28,931 bases of DNA, taken from positions 1 to 28,931 of the forward strand of contig CALGAN010000080.1 of the NCBI GenBank assembly GCA_937951875.1, in the 5' to 3' direction. A program made the translations under genes and the position numbers. Below are positions 1-9,564 of this stretch, in pieces. The DNA is from an uncultured Alkalilimnicola sp. (GTDB lineage: Bacteria; Pseudomonadota; Gammaproteobacteria; Nitrococcales; AK92). The notes beneath the pieces are model-generated. The model was not told where the DNA came from. It saw only the letters and a program-made list of their open reading frames with translations, and ran no database searches. Each line of letters opens with the position of its first letter. Position 1 is the first letter of the stretch.

Positions 1-656
1 ACGCCCGAGTAGTAGTCGGTGTCCTTGTTGTAGTCCATCGGATTGTCGGCCACCACTTCGCCACCCGCCGCGGTCCAGGCCGGCACGAAAGCCTTGGTCC
101 AGGCCTTGGCGTAGTCGTGGGTGGCGTTGGCGATGGCCACGCGCTTGCCGAAGCGCTCCATGGCGACCTTGGTGAACGGCGCCATGTAGCCGAGGAAGGA
201 CGGCGGGATGCGCACGGTCAGCTTATTGCCGCGCGAGGTGACGGTCGGAATGCTGGTGTAGGCGCTGATGAGGAAGTTTTCCTGCTCGTTGAACGCCTGC
301 AGCGCGAAGATGCCGCCGGAGTGCGGCACGAAGATGACCGGCGTCTTGTGCTCCTGGACAAGGCGCTTGGCGTTGACGGCGGCTTCGCTGGGCGAGTACT
401 TGTCGTCCAGCGCCACCACCTCGACCTTGTACTTCTTGCCCTTGATATCGAGACCACCTTCCTTGTTGATCTCGTTGACCGCCATTTCGATACCGGTCAG
501 GGTGTTCTTGCCATACAGGGCGGCACCGCCGCTCAGGGGGCCGGTGAAGCCCAGTTTCACCACGTCGGCGGCCGCCGCGGTATTCGAACCGACCATCAGT
601 CCGAGACCCAGGGTCAGTCCAGCGGTAATGCGGCCGAAACGCTTTAGCAGTTCCAT
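1..656 (-). CDS. ABC transporter substrate-binding protein, LivK/branched-chain amino acid type (5' part, truncated by window edge)
   Basis: The first 218 codons are visible and the rest lies off the left edge. The ATG at 654-656 follows GAGG and GGAGA on the minus strand. A basic start (MELLKRFGR), a hydrophobic core and an AAAA-D junction near residues 27-31 form a Sec signal peptide, so the product should be periplasmic. The mature start (VVKLGFTGPLSGGAALYGK), followed by GIEMAVNEIN and later VALDDKYSPSEAA and VPHSGG, is typical of the type I periplasmic binding fold feeding HAAT/Liv ABC transporters. The family binds amino acids but also aromatic and short organic acids, so the ligand is unknown. 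It lies 476 bases downstream of the acyl-CoA ligase gene and is probably a separate transcription unit, possibly supplying substrate to that pathway. Confidence 0.9.
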   Translation of the reverse strand, partial: MELLKRFGRITAGLTLGLGLMVGSNTAAAADVVKLGFTGPLSGGAALYGKNTLTGIEMAVNEINKEGGLDIKGKKYKVEVVALDDKYSPSEAAVNAKRLVQEHKTPVIFVPHSGGIFALQAFNEQENFLISAYTSIPTVTSRGNKLTVRIPPSFLGYMAPFTKVAMERFGKRVAIANATHDYAKAWTKAFVPAWTAAGGEVVADNPMDYNKDTDYYSG

Positions 657-742
657 TCTCCAATCCTCGTTATTTCTTTGGTTTTCCTAATCACGGCCAT
701 GAACGGACGGCCGTCTCCTCCTAACGATTCCGATCAGTGAGC

Positions 743-850
743 TCAGCCACCTCCACTACTTCCAAATTCATTCGACGTGACCTCCGCGTCAGGGAGGCCA
801 ACCCTAGATAGCCTGTGAGGGTGATCGTGCGAATGCAGGTCGCTGCGCAT
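743..850 (-). other. possible small ORF (35 aa, His-alternating N-terminus) in the leader of the binding-protein gene
   Basis: An ATG at 848-850 opens 35 codons ending in TGA at 743-745. AAGGAGGAAG at 861-870 is a near-perfect Shine-Dalgarno, but the spacing of about 13 bases is long. The product begins MRSDLHSHDHPHRL, with histidines at 6, 8, 10 and 12, and ends Gly-rich. It could be a leader peptide or chance. I recognise no family. Confidence 0.2.
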
Positions 851-1035
851 GCTCGAATCGCTTCCTCCTTGATGACGCTTGCGGCAATCCACCTTGCGCC
901 GATTCGCTTGTCCTAGGCGCATTAATCGCTACCGGTAATTGCCCTAGGAATCTGGCATGAAGCAATCCGCGCGTCAACCCAAGGAAGGATGCTGTATGAC
1001 GTAATGTCTCATTGCTGGACGAAACGACGGCGGCG

Positions 1036-1092
1036 CCGGCCCGGATGGGCCGGATGCGGGAAGGACGACGGGGGCCGGATGGCCCCCGTCGT
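1036..1092 (-). terminator. two tandem stem-loops downstream of the acyl-CoA ligase gene
   Basis: A 12-bp perfect stem (1065-1076 with 1081-1092, loop GGAT) is followed in the minus direction by a 7-bp stem (1036-1042 with 1047-1053), also with loop GGAT. Both lie 40-100 bases past the ligase stop. Neither has a good U-tract, so they may stabilise the 3' end rather than terminate on their own. Confidence 0.45.
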
Positions 1093-1132
1093 GATCAATC
1101 GGCGCTCGAGATCTCGGCGCCGAAAGGCGCGT

Positions 1133-2812
1133 TCAGCTGGCGGTAGCGGCGGCCGCGCGCGCCCGCTCCTGCTCCTGCAGCTGGCGCCACATGAGCTTGC
1201 CGGTGGGTGACTTGGGCAGTTCGTCGGCGAACTCGACGATCTCGGGGCACTTGTAGGCCGCCATGTTCTCCTTGCACCAGGCGATGATGTCGGCCTCGCT
1301 GACCTTGCCCTTGTAATCGGCGCGCAGCACCACGAACGCCTTGACCGTCTCGCCGCGGCGCGGGTGCGGGCTGGCGACCACGCAGGCCTCCTGGATCGCC
1401 GGGTGCTTGTACATCAGCGCCTCGACCTCGGTCGGCCAGACCTTGAAGCCGGAGGCGTTGATCATGCGCTTGAGGCGATCGACGATGAAGAAATAGCCCT
1501 CCTCGTCATAGTAGCCTAGGTCGCCGGTGCGGAAGAAACGCTTGCCATCCTTCTCAATGAAGCAGGCGGCGGTTTCCTCCGGCCGGTTCCAGTAGCCTTT
1601 GAACACTTGCGGGGCATGGGTGATGATCTCGCCGACCTCGCCCGGCCCCAGCTCCTCGAGGGTATCCAGGTCGATCACCCGCGAATCCACTCCGAACACC
1701 GGGATGCCCAGGCACTGCTCCTTGGGCGCCTGGCGCGGGTTGATGTGGGTGCCGGCGATGGTCTCCGACAGGCCGTAGCCCTCGATGTAGCGCAGACCGG
1801 TCAGTTGGTAGAGCTTCTCCGCCACCGCCGCCGGCATGGCCGCGCCGCCGCCGCCGATGAGCTTGAGGCTGGAGAGGTCGTACTTGCCGATCTCCGGGTC
1901 GGCCAGGAAATCGATGGCCATGGTGGAGATGTTGGTCCAGGCCGTGACCTTGTAACGTTCGATCAGCTTAGCCGCGGTGCGGCGATCCCAGCGGGTCATG
2001 AGCACCACGGTGGCGCCGACGTAGATCGGCGTGTTCATGGCCGCCTGCATGCCGGTGACGTGGAACATCGGCAGCGTGCCCAGGATCACGCTATCGGCCG
2101 TCGAGGGGGTCCACACCGCGCCGCCCACCAGGGTCGCCATCACGGTGCTGTGGGTGTGCATGCAGCCCTTGGGGTTGCCGGTGGTGCCGGAGCTGTACGG
2201 GATGACCGCCAGATCGTCGGGACCGGCGGTGTGCGGGCCCGGCACCTTGCCGGCGGCCAGTGCCTCGCTCCACAGATGCACGCCCTCCTGGCGAATCTCG
2301 CGGCGCGGCATGGCGACGTGCTCGGGCAGATCGAGATCGGTCGGCCTGGTGATGTACTCGATGTAGGCGGCCACCACCACGTGCTTGAGGCCGGTCTTGC
2401 CGACCAGCGGCAGCATCAGCGGCGAGAGCTCCTGGCCGCACAGCGCCACGCTAGCGCCGGTGTCCTGGATCAGGTACTCCAGCTCGGCGGTCTTGTTCAT
2501 CGGGTTGACCGGCACCACCACCGCGTCGGCGCGCAAAATGGCGTAGTAGCCGATGATGAACTGCGGGCTGTTCTGCATGTACAGCAGCACCCGGTCGCCC
2601 TTGGCCACGCCCAGATGCTGCAGATAACCGGCCAGCGCCTCGACCTGCTTCTTCAGTTCGGCGTAGCTGATCTCGCTGTCGTAGTAGTTGATGGCGGCCT
2701 TGCGCGGATAGCGCAGCGCGGAAATCTCGAGATTGGTGTACAGGCTGGTTTCGGGCAGGGTCAGGGTGCGTGGCGCGTGATCGGGCCACACTTTGAAATG
2801 CCGATCGAACAT
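1133..2812 (-). CDS. AMP-dependent acyl-CoA synthetase/ligase
   Basis: This 559-aa protein of the ANL superfamily activates a carboxylic acid to its CoA thioester through an acyl-adenylate. The P-loop YSSGTTGNPKG is at about residues 206-216. GYGLSE (A5), the TGDLGYYDEEGYFFIVDR stretch (A7/A8 with the hinge) and LPKSPTGK with the C-terminal catalytic lysine are all present. The length is normal for medium- or long-chain ligases. The ATG at 2810-2812 is chosen because AAAAGGAGGAG lies eight bases upstream; the frame stays open to about 2902 but without a ribosome site. It is the last gene of the minus-strand catabolic block and most likely provides its entry step, comparable to LvaE of levulinate catabolism. 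Chain length and substrate cannot be read from the sequence. Confidence 0.93.
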   Translation of the reverse strand: MFDRHFKVWPDHAPRTLTLPETSLYTNLEISALRYPRKAAINYYDSEISYAELKKQVEALAGYLQHLGVAKGDRVLLYMQNSPQFIIGYYAILRADAVVVPVNPMNKTAELEYLIQDTGASVALCGQELSPLMLPLVGKTGLKHVVVAAYIEYITRPTDLDLPEHVAMPRREIRQEGVHLWSEALAAGKVPGPHTAGPDDLAVIPYSSGTTGNPKGCMHTHSTVMATLVGGAVWTPSTADSVILGTLPMFHVTGMQAAMNTPIYVGATVVLMTRWDRRTAAKLIERYKVTAWTNISTMAIDFLADPEIGKYDLSSLKLIGGGGAAMPAAVAEKLYQLTGLRYIEGYGLSETIAGTHINPRQAPKEQCLGIPVFGVDSRVIDLDTLEELGPGEVGEIITHAPQVFKGYWNRPEETAACFIEKDGKRFFRTGDLGYYDEEGYFFIVDRLKRMINASGFKVWPTEVEALMYKHPAIQEACVVASPHPRRGETVKAFVVLRADYKGKVSEADIIAWCKENMAAYKCPEIVEFADELPKSPTGKLMWRQLQEQERARAAAATAS

Positions 2813-2877
2813 GCTCAAGACTCCTCCTTTTTTTGATTGGACGTCCGATTTCTTGCCGGCGGATCGCCCGTTTTTAA

Positions 2878-2913
2878 CCGCCGAAGCCGGGATGAGCCTC
2901 ACGGCTTCGGCGG
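2878..2913 (-). other. intergenic stem-loop between acyl-CoA dehydrogenase and ligase genes
   Basis: An 11-bp perfect stem (2878-2888 with 2903-2913) lies in the 120-base gap. In the minus direction it is followed by TTAAAAACG rather than a U-tract, so it looks like a processing or stabilising hairpin more than a terminator. Confidence 0.4.
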
Positions 2914-2932
2914 CGATGTCGTCACTGCACGA

Positions 2933-4732
<1,800 letters not shown>

Positions 4733-4745
4733 GGGATTCTCCAAG

Positions 4746-4777
4746 GAAAAAACCGGCTGACGAAACGCCAGCCGGTT
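4746..4777 (-). terminator. intrinsic terminator/attenuator between thiolase and acyl-CoA dehydrogenase genes
   Basis: A 9-bp stem (AACCGGCTG at 4751-4759 with CAGCCGGTT at 4769-4777) is followed on the minus strand by a run of T from about 4752 down to 4747. A second 8-bp hairpin (4789-4796 with 4801-4808, loop CAAC) precedes it, just past the thiolase stop. The U-tract ends almost on the Shine-Dalgarno of the next gene. Confidence 0.75.
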
Positions 4778-4822
4778 CGGACAAGCCGGCGCCGCCCAAC
4801 GGCGGCGCGCTCTAGGCTTGGC

Positions 4823-6007
<1,185 letters not shown>

Positions 6008-6033
6008 GACGTTAGCTCCGTACTATGTGTAAC

Positions 6034-6095
6034 GGCGGCCTTTCGGCCGCCCATGCTCGATCGAGAGAACGGCGCGCCGCGTGGGCGACGCGCCG
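6034..6095 (-). other. two stem-loops in the phosphotransferase-thiolase gap
   Basis: GGCGGCC (6034-6040) pairs perfectly with GGCCGCC (6045-6051) around a TTTC loop. CGGCGCG (6070-6076) pairs with CGCGCCG (6089-6095). No U-tract follows, so these are more likely transcript-processing or stability elements that separate expression of the two genes. Confidence 0.4.
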
Positions 6096-6104
6096 GCCCT
6101 TCGG

Positions 6105-7151
6105 CTACGCCCTCTGGGCGATTTCCCAACCAGCCTGCGCGAGCAGGCCGGCGCGTTCGCCGACCTGCAGTGCGTCGGCATTGCTGGCGTTGCCCTGCAG
6201 CGCGCGGTGGTACACGCCCTGCAGAATCGCCGCCAGGCGGAACAGCGAGAAAGCCACGAAGAAATTCCAGTCCGGAATGCCATCGCGGCCGGTGCGTTCG
6301 GCGTAGGCCTTGAGGAACCACTCCTCGCTGGGGATGCCTTCGGCCTTGAGATCGATGCCGATCAGGCCGCGCAGGCCCGGGGTGTTGGCCGGCAGGTGGT
6401 AGGCCAGGCAGCAATAGGCCAGATCGCCGAGCGGATGGCCCAGCGTCGCCAGCTCCCAGTCCAGCACCGCCAACACCTTGGGTTCGGTGGGATGCAGCAG
6501 CACGTTGCCGAAGCGATAGTCGCCGTGGGCGATGGTGGTCTCGTCGCCGGCCGGCACGTGCTTGGGCAGCCACTCCATCAGCTTCTCCATGGCCGGCAGG
6601 TCGCCGGTCTTGGAGGCTTCGTACTGTTGGCTCCAGCGCTTGATCTGGCGCTGCACGTAGCCTTCCGGACGGCCGAAGTCGGCGAGACCGACCGCGGCCC
6701 AGTCGACCTTGTGCAGCCGCGCCAGGGTATCGGCCACCGCCTCGTAGATCGGCGCCCGCTCCTCCTTGGGTACCTCGGACAGCGCCGGGTGGCTGAGGAT
6801 GCGGCCCTCGACGTAGTCCATCACGTAGAACGGCGTGCCGATGATGGAATCGTCTTCGCACAGCAGGCGCGCCGTGGGCACCGGCACGTCGGTGTCGCCG
6901 AGCGCGCGGATCACTTTGTACTCGCGTTCGATCTGGTGCGCCGACGGCAGCAGCTTGCCGGGCGGCTTCTTACGCAGCACGTAGCGCCGGGTGCCGGTCT
7001 CGAGCAGGAAGGTCGGGTTCGACTGCCCGCCCTGGAACTGCTTTACCTCGAAGCGCTGCGCCACGCCTTCCAGTTGATCACGCAGATATTCCCGCAGCTT
7101 CGCTTCGTCGAAGCGGTGCGCCGGCAGGACATCAACCAGTTCCGCTGCCAT
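6105..7151 (-). CDS. APH-fold phosphotransferase, LvaA/ACAD11-kinase-domain type
   Basis: This 348-aa protein-kinase-like protein has a Gly-rich ATP loop (GGQSNPTFLL, about 41-50), a lysine around K61/K62 after YVLR, and a conserved Glu in HQIEREYKV (about 72-80). The catalytic loop is HGDYRFGN (H209, D211, N216), and VLDWELATLG carries the metal-binding D231. Members of this class next to acyl-CoA dehydrogenases are related to the N-terminal domain of animal ACAD10/ACAD11 and to LvaA, which phosphorylates the 4-hydroxyl of 4-hydroxyacyl-CoA. It is therefore more likely a catabolic kinase than an antibiotic-resistance enzyme. The ATG at 7149-7151 has GGAGAG five bases upstream and lies 14 bases after the SDR stop, so the two are co-transcribed. 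No homologue of the LvaB accessory protein is visible. Confidence 0.88.
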   Translation of the reverse strand: MAAELVDVLPAHRFDEAKLREYLRDQLEGVAQRFEVKQFQGGQSNPTFLLETGTRRYVLRKKPPGKLLPSAHQIEREYKVIRALGDTDVPVPTARLLCEDDSIIGTPFYVMDYVEGRILSHPALSEVPKEERAPIYEAVADTLARLHKVDWAAVGLADFGRPEGYVQRQIKRWSQQYEASKTGDLPAMEKLMEWLPKHVPAGDETTIAHGDYRFGNVLLHPTEPKVLAVLDWELATLGHPLGDLAYCCLAYHLPANTPGLRGLIGIDLKAEGIPSEEWFLKAYAERTGRDGIPDWNFFVAFSLFRLAAILQGVYHRALQGNASNADALQVGERAGLLAQAGWEIAQRA

Positions 7152-7165
7152 GTTCTCTCCGTACT

Positions 7166-7924
7166 TCAGCTGCTGATGGTTTCGCCGCCGTCGGCGACGA
7201 TCACCTGGCCGGTGATGTAAGTCGATAGGTCGGATGCCAGATACAAAGCCAGGCCGGCGATGTCCTCGGGCACGCCGATGCGGCGCACCGGCGTACGCTC
7301 CTGCGCCCGGGCCAGCCGCTCCGGATTCTCCAGCAGCGCGCGGGCGAAATCGGTCTTCACCAGGCCGGGGGCGATGGCGTTGACGCGGATGCCCTTCGGG
7401 CCCCACTCCACCGCCAGATTGCGGGCCAGCGACGCCTCGGCGGCCTTGGAGACGCCGTAGCAGCCGATCTGCGTGTTGCCGCGCAGGCCGGCGATGCTGG
7501 AGATCAGCACCACCGAGCCGCCGCCCTGCTCGGCTATCTTGGGCAGGACCATGTTGCACAGCCAGAAGGTGCTGCGCACGTTGGTGTTCATGATCTTGTC
7601 CCAGGCCTCGTCGGTGAGATCGGCCAGGGGGCCGTAGACCGGATTGGTGGCGGCGTTCGCCACCAGGATGTCGATCCGGCCCCACTTCGCCAGGGTTTGA
7701 TCGACCAGGTTCTGCAGCTGCGCCTTGTCGCCAACGTGACAGGGCACCGCCAACGTCTCGATGCCCTGCGCCGCCAGTTCGCCGGCCACCTGCTCGCAGG
7801 CGTCGGCCTTGCGGCTGGAGATGACCACCTTGGCGCCGGCCCGGCCGAGGAACTCGGCCGTGGCGCGGCCGATGCCGCGCGTCGAGCCGGTGACGATCGC
7901 CACCTTACCTTTCAGATCGATCAT
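7166..7924 (-). CDS. short-chain dehydrogenase/reductase (LvaD-like position)
   Basis: This 252-aa classical SDR has TGSTRGIG (about 12-19) as the dinucleotide-binding motif, the NAA turn at about 90-92 and N115. The catalytic serine lies in LISSIAG (about 140-146), with Y156 and K160 in CYGVSK, and the protein ends in the common GGETISS tail. It should interconvert a hydroxyl and a ketone on a CoA-bound or free substrate. Arg17 in the nucleotide loop and R38 after the second strand suggest NADP(H), but that is tentative. It lies between the dehydrogenase (12 bases upstream) and kinase (14 bases downstream) genes, so one transcript is expected. By analogy with LvaD it could reduce a 4-oxoacyl-CoA before phosphorylation; 3-hydroxyacyl oxidation is the alternative. 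The ATG follows AAGGAAAAAACGAC. Confidence 0.92.
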   Translation of the reverse strand: MIDLKGKVAIVTGSTRGIGRATAEFLGRAGAKVVISSRKADACEQVAGELAAQGIETLAVPCHVGDKAQLQNLVDQTLAKWGRIDILVANAATNPVYGPLADLTDEAWDKIMNTNVRSTFWLCNMVLPKIAEQGGGSVVLISSIAGLRGNTQIGCYGVSKAAEASLARNLAVEWGPKGIRVNAIAPGLVKTDFARALLENPERLARAQERTPVRRIGVPEDIAGLALYLASDLSTYITGQVIVADGGETISS

Positions 7925-7936
7925 GTCGTTTTTTCC

Positions 7937-9157
7937 TTAATCGCGCTTGATGTACGGCTTCAGTTCGAGCTTGGCGATGGTCTCGAGGTGCACCTCGTCC
8001 GGACCGTCGGCCAGGCGCAGGGTGCGGGCGTTGGCGTAGGCCGAGGCCAGGAACGTGTCCTGCGAGACGCCGGCCGCGCCGAACACCTGGATGGCCCGAT
8101 CGATCACGTTGCAGGCCATGGTCGGCGCGACCACCTTGATCATGGCGATCTCCTTGCGCGCCGCCTTGTTGCCGACCGTGTCCATCATGTGAGCGGCCTT
8201 GAGCACCAGCAGCCGGGCCTGCTCGATCTCGATGCGGGAGCGGGCGATCATCTCCTGCCGCAGCGCGCCGTGCTCGGCCAGCTTCTTGCCGAATGCGGTG
8301 CGGGAGACCGCGCGCGAGCACATCATCTCCAGCGCCCGCTCGGCCTTGCCGATGGCGCGCATGCAGTGATGGATGCGGCCCGGCCCGAGGCGGCCCTGGG
8401 CGATTTCGAAGCCGCGGCCTTCGCCCAGCAGGATGTTGCTGGCCGGCACCCGCACGTTGTCATAGTGGATCTCGGCGTGGCCGTGCGGCGCGTGGTCGTA
8501 GCCGAACACGGTCAGGTGGCGCTTGATCTTCACGCCCGGGGTGTCGAGCGGCACCAGGATCATCGACTGCTGCAGATGCTTGGGCGCGGTCGGATCGGTC
8601 TTGCCCATGACGATGGCGATCTTGCAGCGCGGGTCGTTGCCGCCGGACGACCACCACTTCACGCCGTTGATGACGTACTCATCGCCCTCGCGGCGAATTT
8701 CGCACTCGATATTCGTGGCATCGGAGGAGGCCACTGCCGGCTCGGTCATCGAGAAGCAGGAGCGGATCTCGCCGTTGAGCAGCGGCTTGAGCCACTTCTC
8801 CTTCTGTTCCTCGTTACCGTACTTGGCCAGTACCTCCATGTTGCCGGTGTCGGGCGCCGCGCAGTTGAAGATTTCCGGCGCGATGTCGGAGCGGCCCATG
8901 ATCTCGCACAGGTGGGCGTACTCGTAGTTGGTCAGCCCCGGGCTGTATTCGCCGTACTCGCGCGGCAGGAACAGGTTCCACAGGCCCTGAGCCTTGGCCT
9001 TGGCCTTGAGCTCCTCGATGATCGGCGGTGTCTGCCAGGGATCCGCCGCCTCCTCGTGCTGCTTGCGGTAGATCGCTTCCGCCGGATACACGTACTCGTC
9101 CATGAAGGCGAGGAGTTGTTCGCGCAGCTCCTGCGCACGGCCGCTCAGTTCTAACAT
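7937..9157 (-). CDS. acyl-CoA dehydrogenase family protein, ACAD10/ACAD11 (LvaC-like) subtype
   Basis: This 406-aa protein has the acyl-CoA dehydrogenase fold: CFSMTEPAVASSDA (about 134-147), SSGGNDPRCK (about 170-179), TAFGKKLAEHG for FAD contact (about 287-297) and a C-terminal RLADGPDEVH (about 381-390). That last motif is characteristic of the ACAD10/11 branch. It places aspartate D384 where medium-chain enzymes have the catalytic glutamate of YEGT. Known relatives act with an APH-type kinase: 4-phosphoacyl-CoA loses phosphate and is rehydrated to 3-hydroxyacyl-CoA. Here the kinase is encoded separately two genes downstream. The ATG at 9155-9157 is chosen for its AAGGAG; the frame is open upstream to 9316 without a ribosome site. 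It is the first gene of the operon below the putative IclR-controlled promoter. Confidence 0.92.
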   Translation of the reverse strand: MLELSGRAQELREQLLAFMDEYVYPAEAIYRKQHEEAADPWQTPPIIEELKAKAKAQGLWNLFLPREYGEYSPGLTNYEYAHLCEIMGRSDIAPEIFNCAAPDTGNMEVLAKYGNEEQKEKWLKPLLNGEIRSCFSMTEPAVASSDATNIECEIRREGDEYVINGVKWWSSGGNDPRCKIAIVMGKTDPTAPKHLQQSMILVPLDTPGVKIKRHLTVFGYDHAPHGHAEIHYDNVRVPASNILLGEGRGFEIAQGRLGPGRIHHCMRAIGKAERALEMMCSRAVSRTAFGKKLAEHGALRQEMIARSRIEIEQARLLVLKAAHMMDTVGNKAARKEIAMIKVVAPTMACNVIDRAIQVFGAAGVSQDTFLASAYANARTLRLADGPDEVHLETIAKLELKPYIKRD

Positions 9158-9564
9158 GGTCTGCTCCTTACTTCGAAGATCGTTTGTACTCACGTCGAGC
9201 TCGTCGCCGGAGCGCACGGGCGCCGGAACGAGCGAAGGATCGCGCCGCCTGCTGGCGCTTGGGCAGAAGGAACAACGGTCGGTTGGAGAGATGGGTGGAG
9301 ATGCCCGGCGCGCCAACCAGCACCGGCGCCGCTAGCCGGTCGCGAGTGCGCTATGGTCTGCACTGGTCCTCTCCTCCCGATACTCCGCCGGCTCCTCGTC
9401 TGCGCGGGATGCCGAAGCGGAGAATTCTTCTTTCAGCCGCCTATTGCTACTGCCATTGGGCACAGGCGTTCGCGGCCATGCCTCGAAAGCTCCCGAATCT
9501 GGCACTTCGGCGGAGCGACGTCAAGGTTTTTGGAACAGTGTTCCGCTCTACGGAATAAGTTGCC
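9158..9564. other. 407-base region between the IclR gene and its likely target operon
   Basis: No well-supported gene is seen. The iclR-proximal end holds overlapping palindromes (9532-9555) and a possible promoter (9496-9524), which would give a leader of roughly 330 bases. A 57-codon GTG frame at 9190-9363 (minus) has a good GGAGGAG but no recognisable product. Confidence 0.55.
9496..9555 (-). promoter_or_regulatory. candidate IclR-type operator plus promoter of the catabolic operon
   Basis: GGAACA-G-TGTTCC (9532-9544) is a perfect 6-1-6 palindrome. It overlaps TTCCG-N5-CGGAA (9541-9555), a perfect 5-5-5 palindrome. Reading leftwards, TTGACG (9519-9524) begins seven bases further on and is followed, 17 bases later, by a weak CAGATT (9496-9501). 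A weak -10 with a palindrome just upstream of -35 is the layout of an activated promoter, as known for PcaR/PobR-type IclR regulators. The link to the adjacent regulator is inferred. Confidence 0.45.

Larger units (their letters stand above)
657..1132. other. 476-base intergenic region between binding-protein gene and acyl-CoA ligase gene
   Basis: No convincing long gene lies here. It holds the 3' hairpins of the ligase transcript (1036-1092), a possible 35-codon leader ORF (743-850, minus) and two CCTAGG hexamers at 912-917 and 943-948. These are 31 bases apart start to start and flank an imperfect inverted repeat. The region must also contain the promoter of the minus-strand binding-protein gene, but I see no strong -35/-10 pair. 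Confidence 0.6.

Noticed and set aside
6105..7151. Reading the APH-fold gene as an aminoglycoside resistance determinant
   Set aside because: Operon context with an ACAD11-like dehydrogenase and an SDR, and ACAD11-like motifs, point to catabolism; no mobile-element signs are nearby.
6105..7685. Longer 526-residue version of the phosphotransferase reaching into the SDR gene
   Set aside because: The extra N-terminal part is an off-frame reading of the SDR. The ATG at 7149-7151 has its own ribosome site and begins the conserved sequence.
9190..9363. A 57-codon GTG frame on the minus strand with a good GGAGGAG in the operon leader
   Set aside because: The product is Ala/Pro/Ser/Arg-rich with no recognisable feature, and chance GC-rich frames of this size are common. 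Kept only as a note in the intergenic entry.
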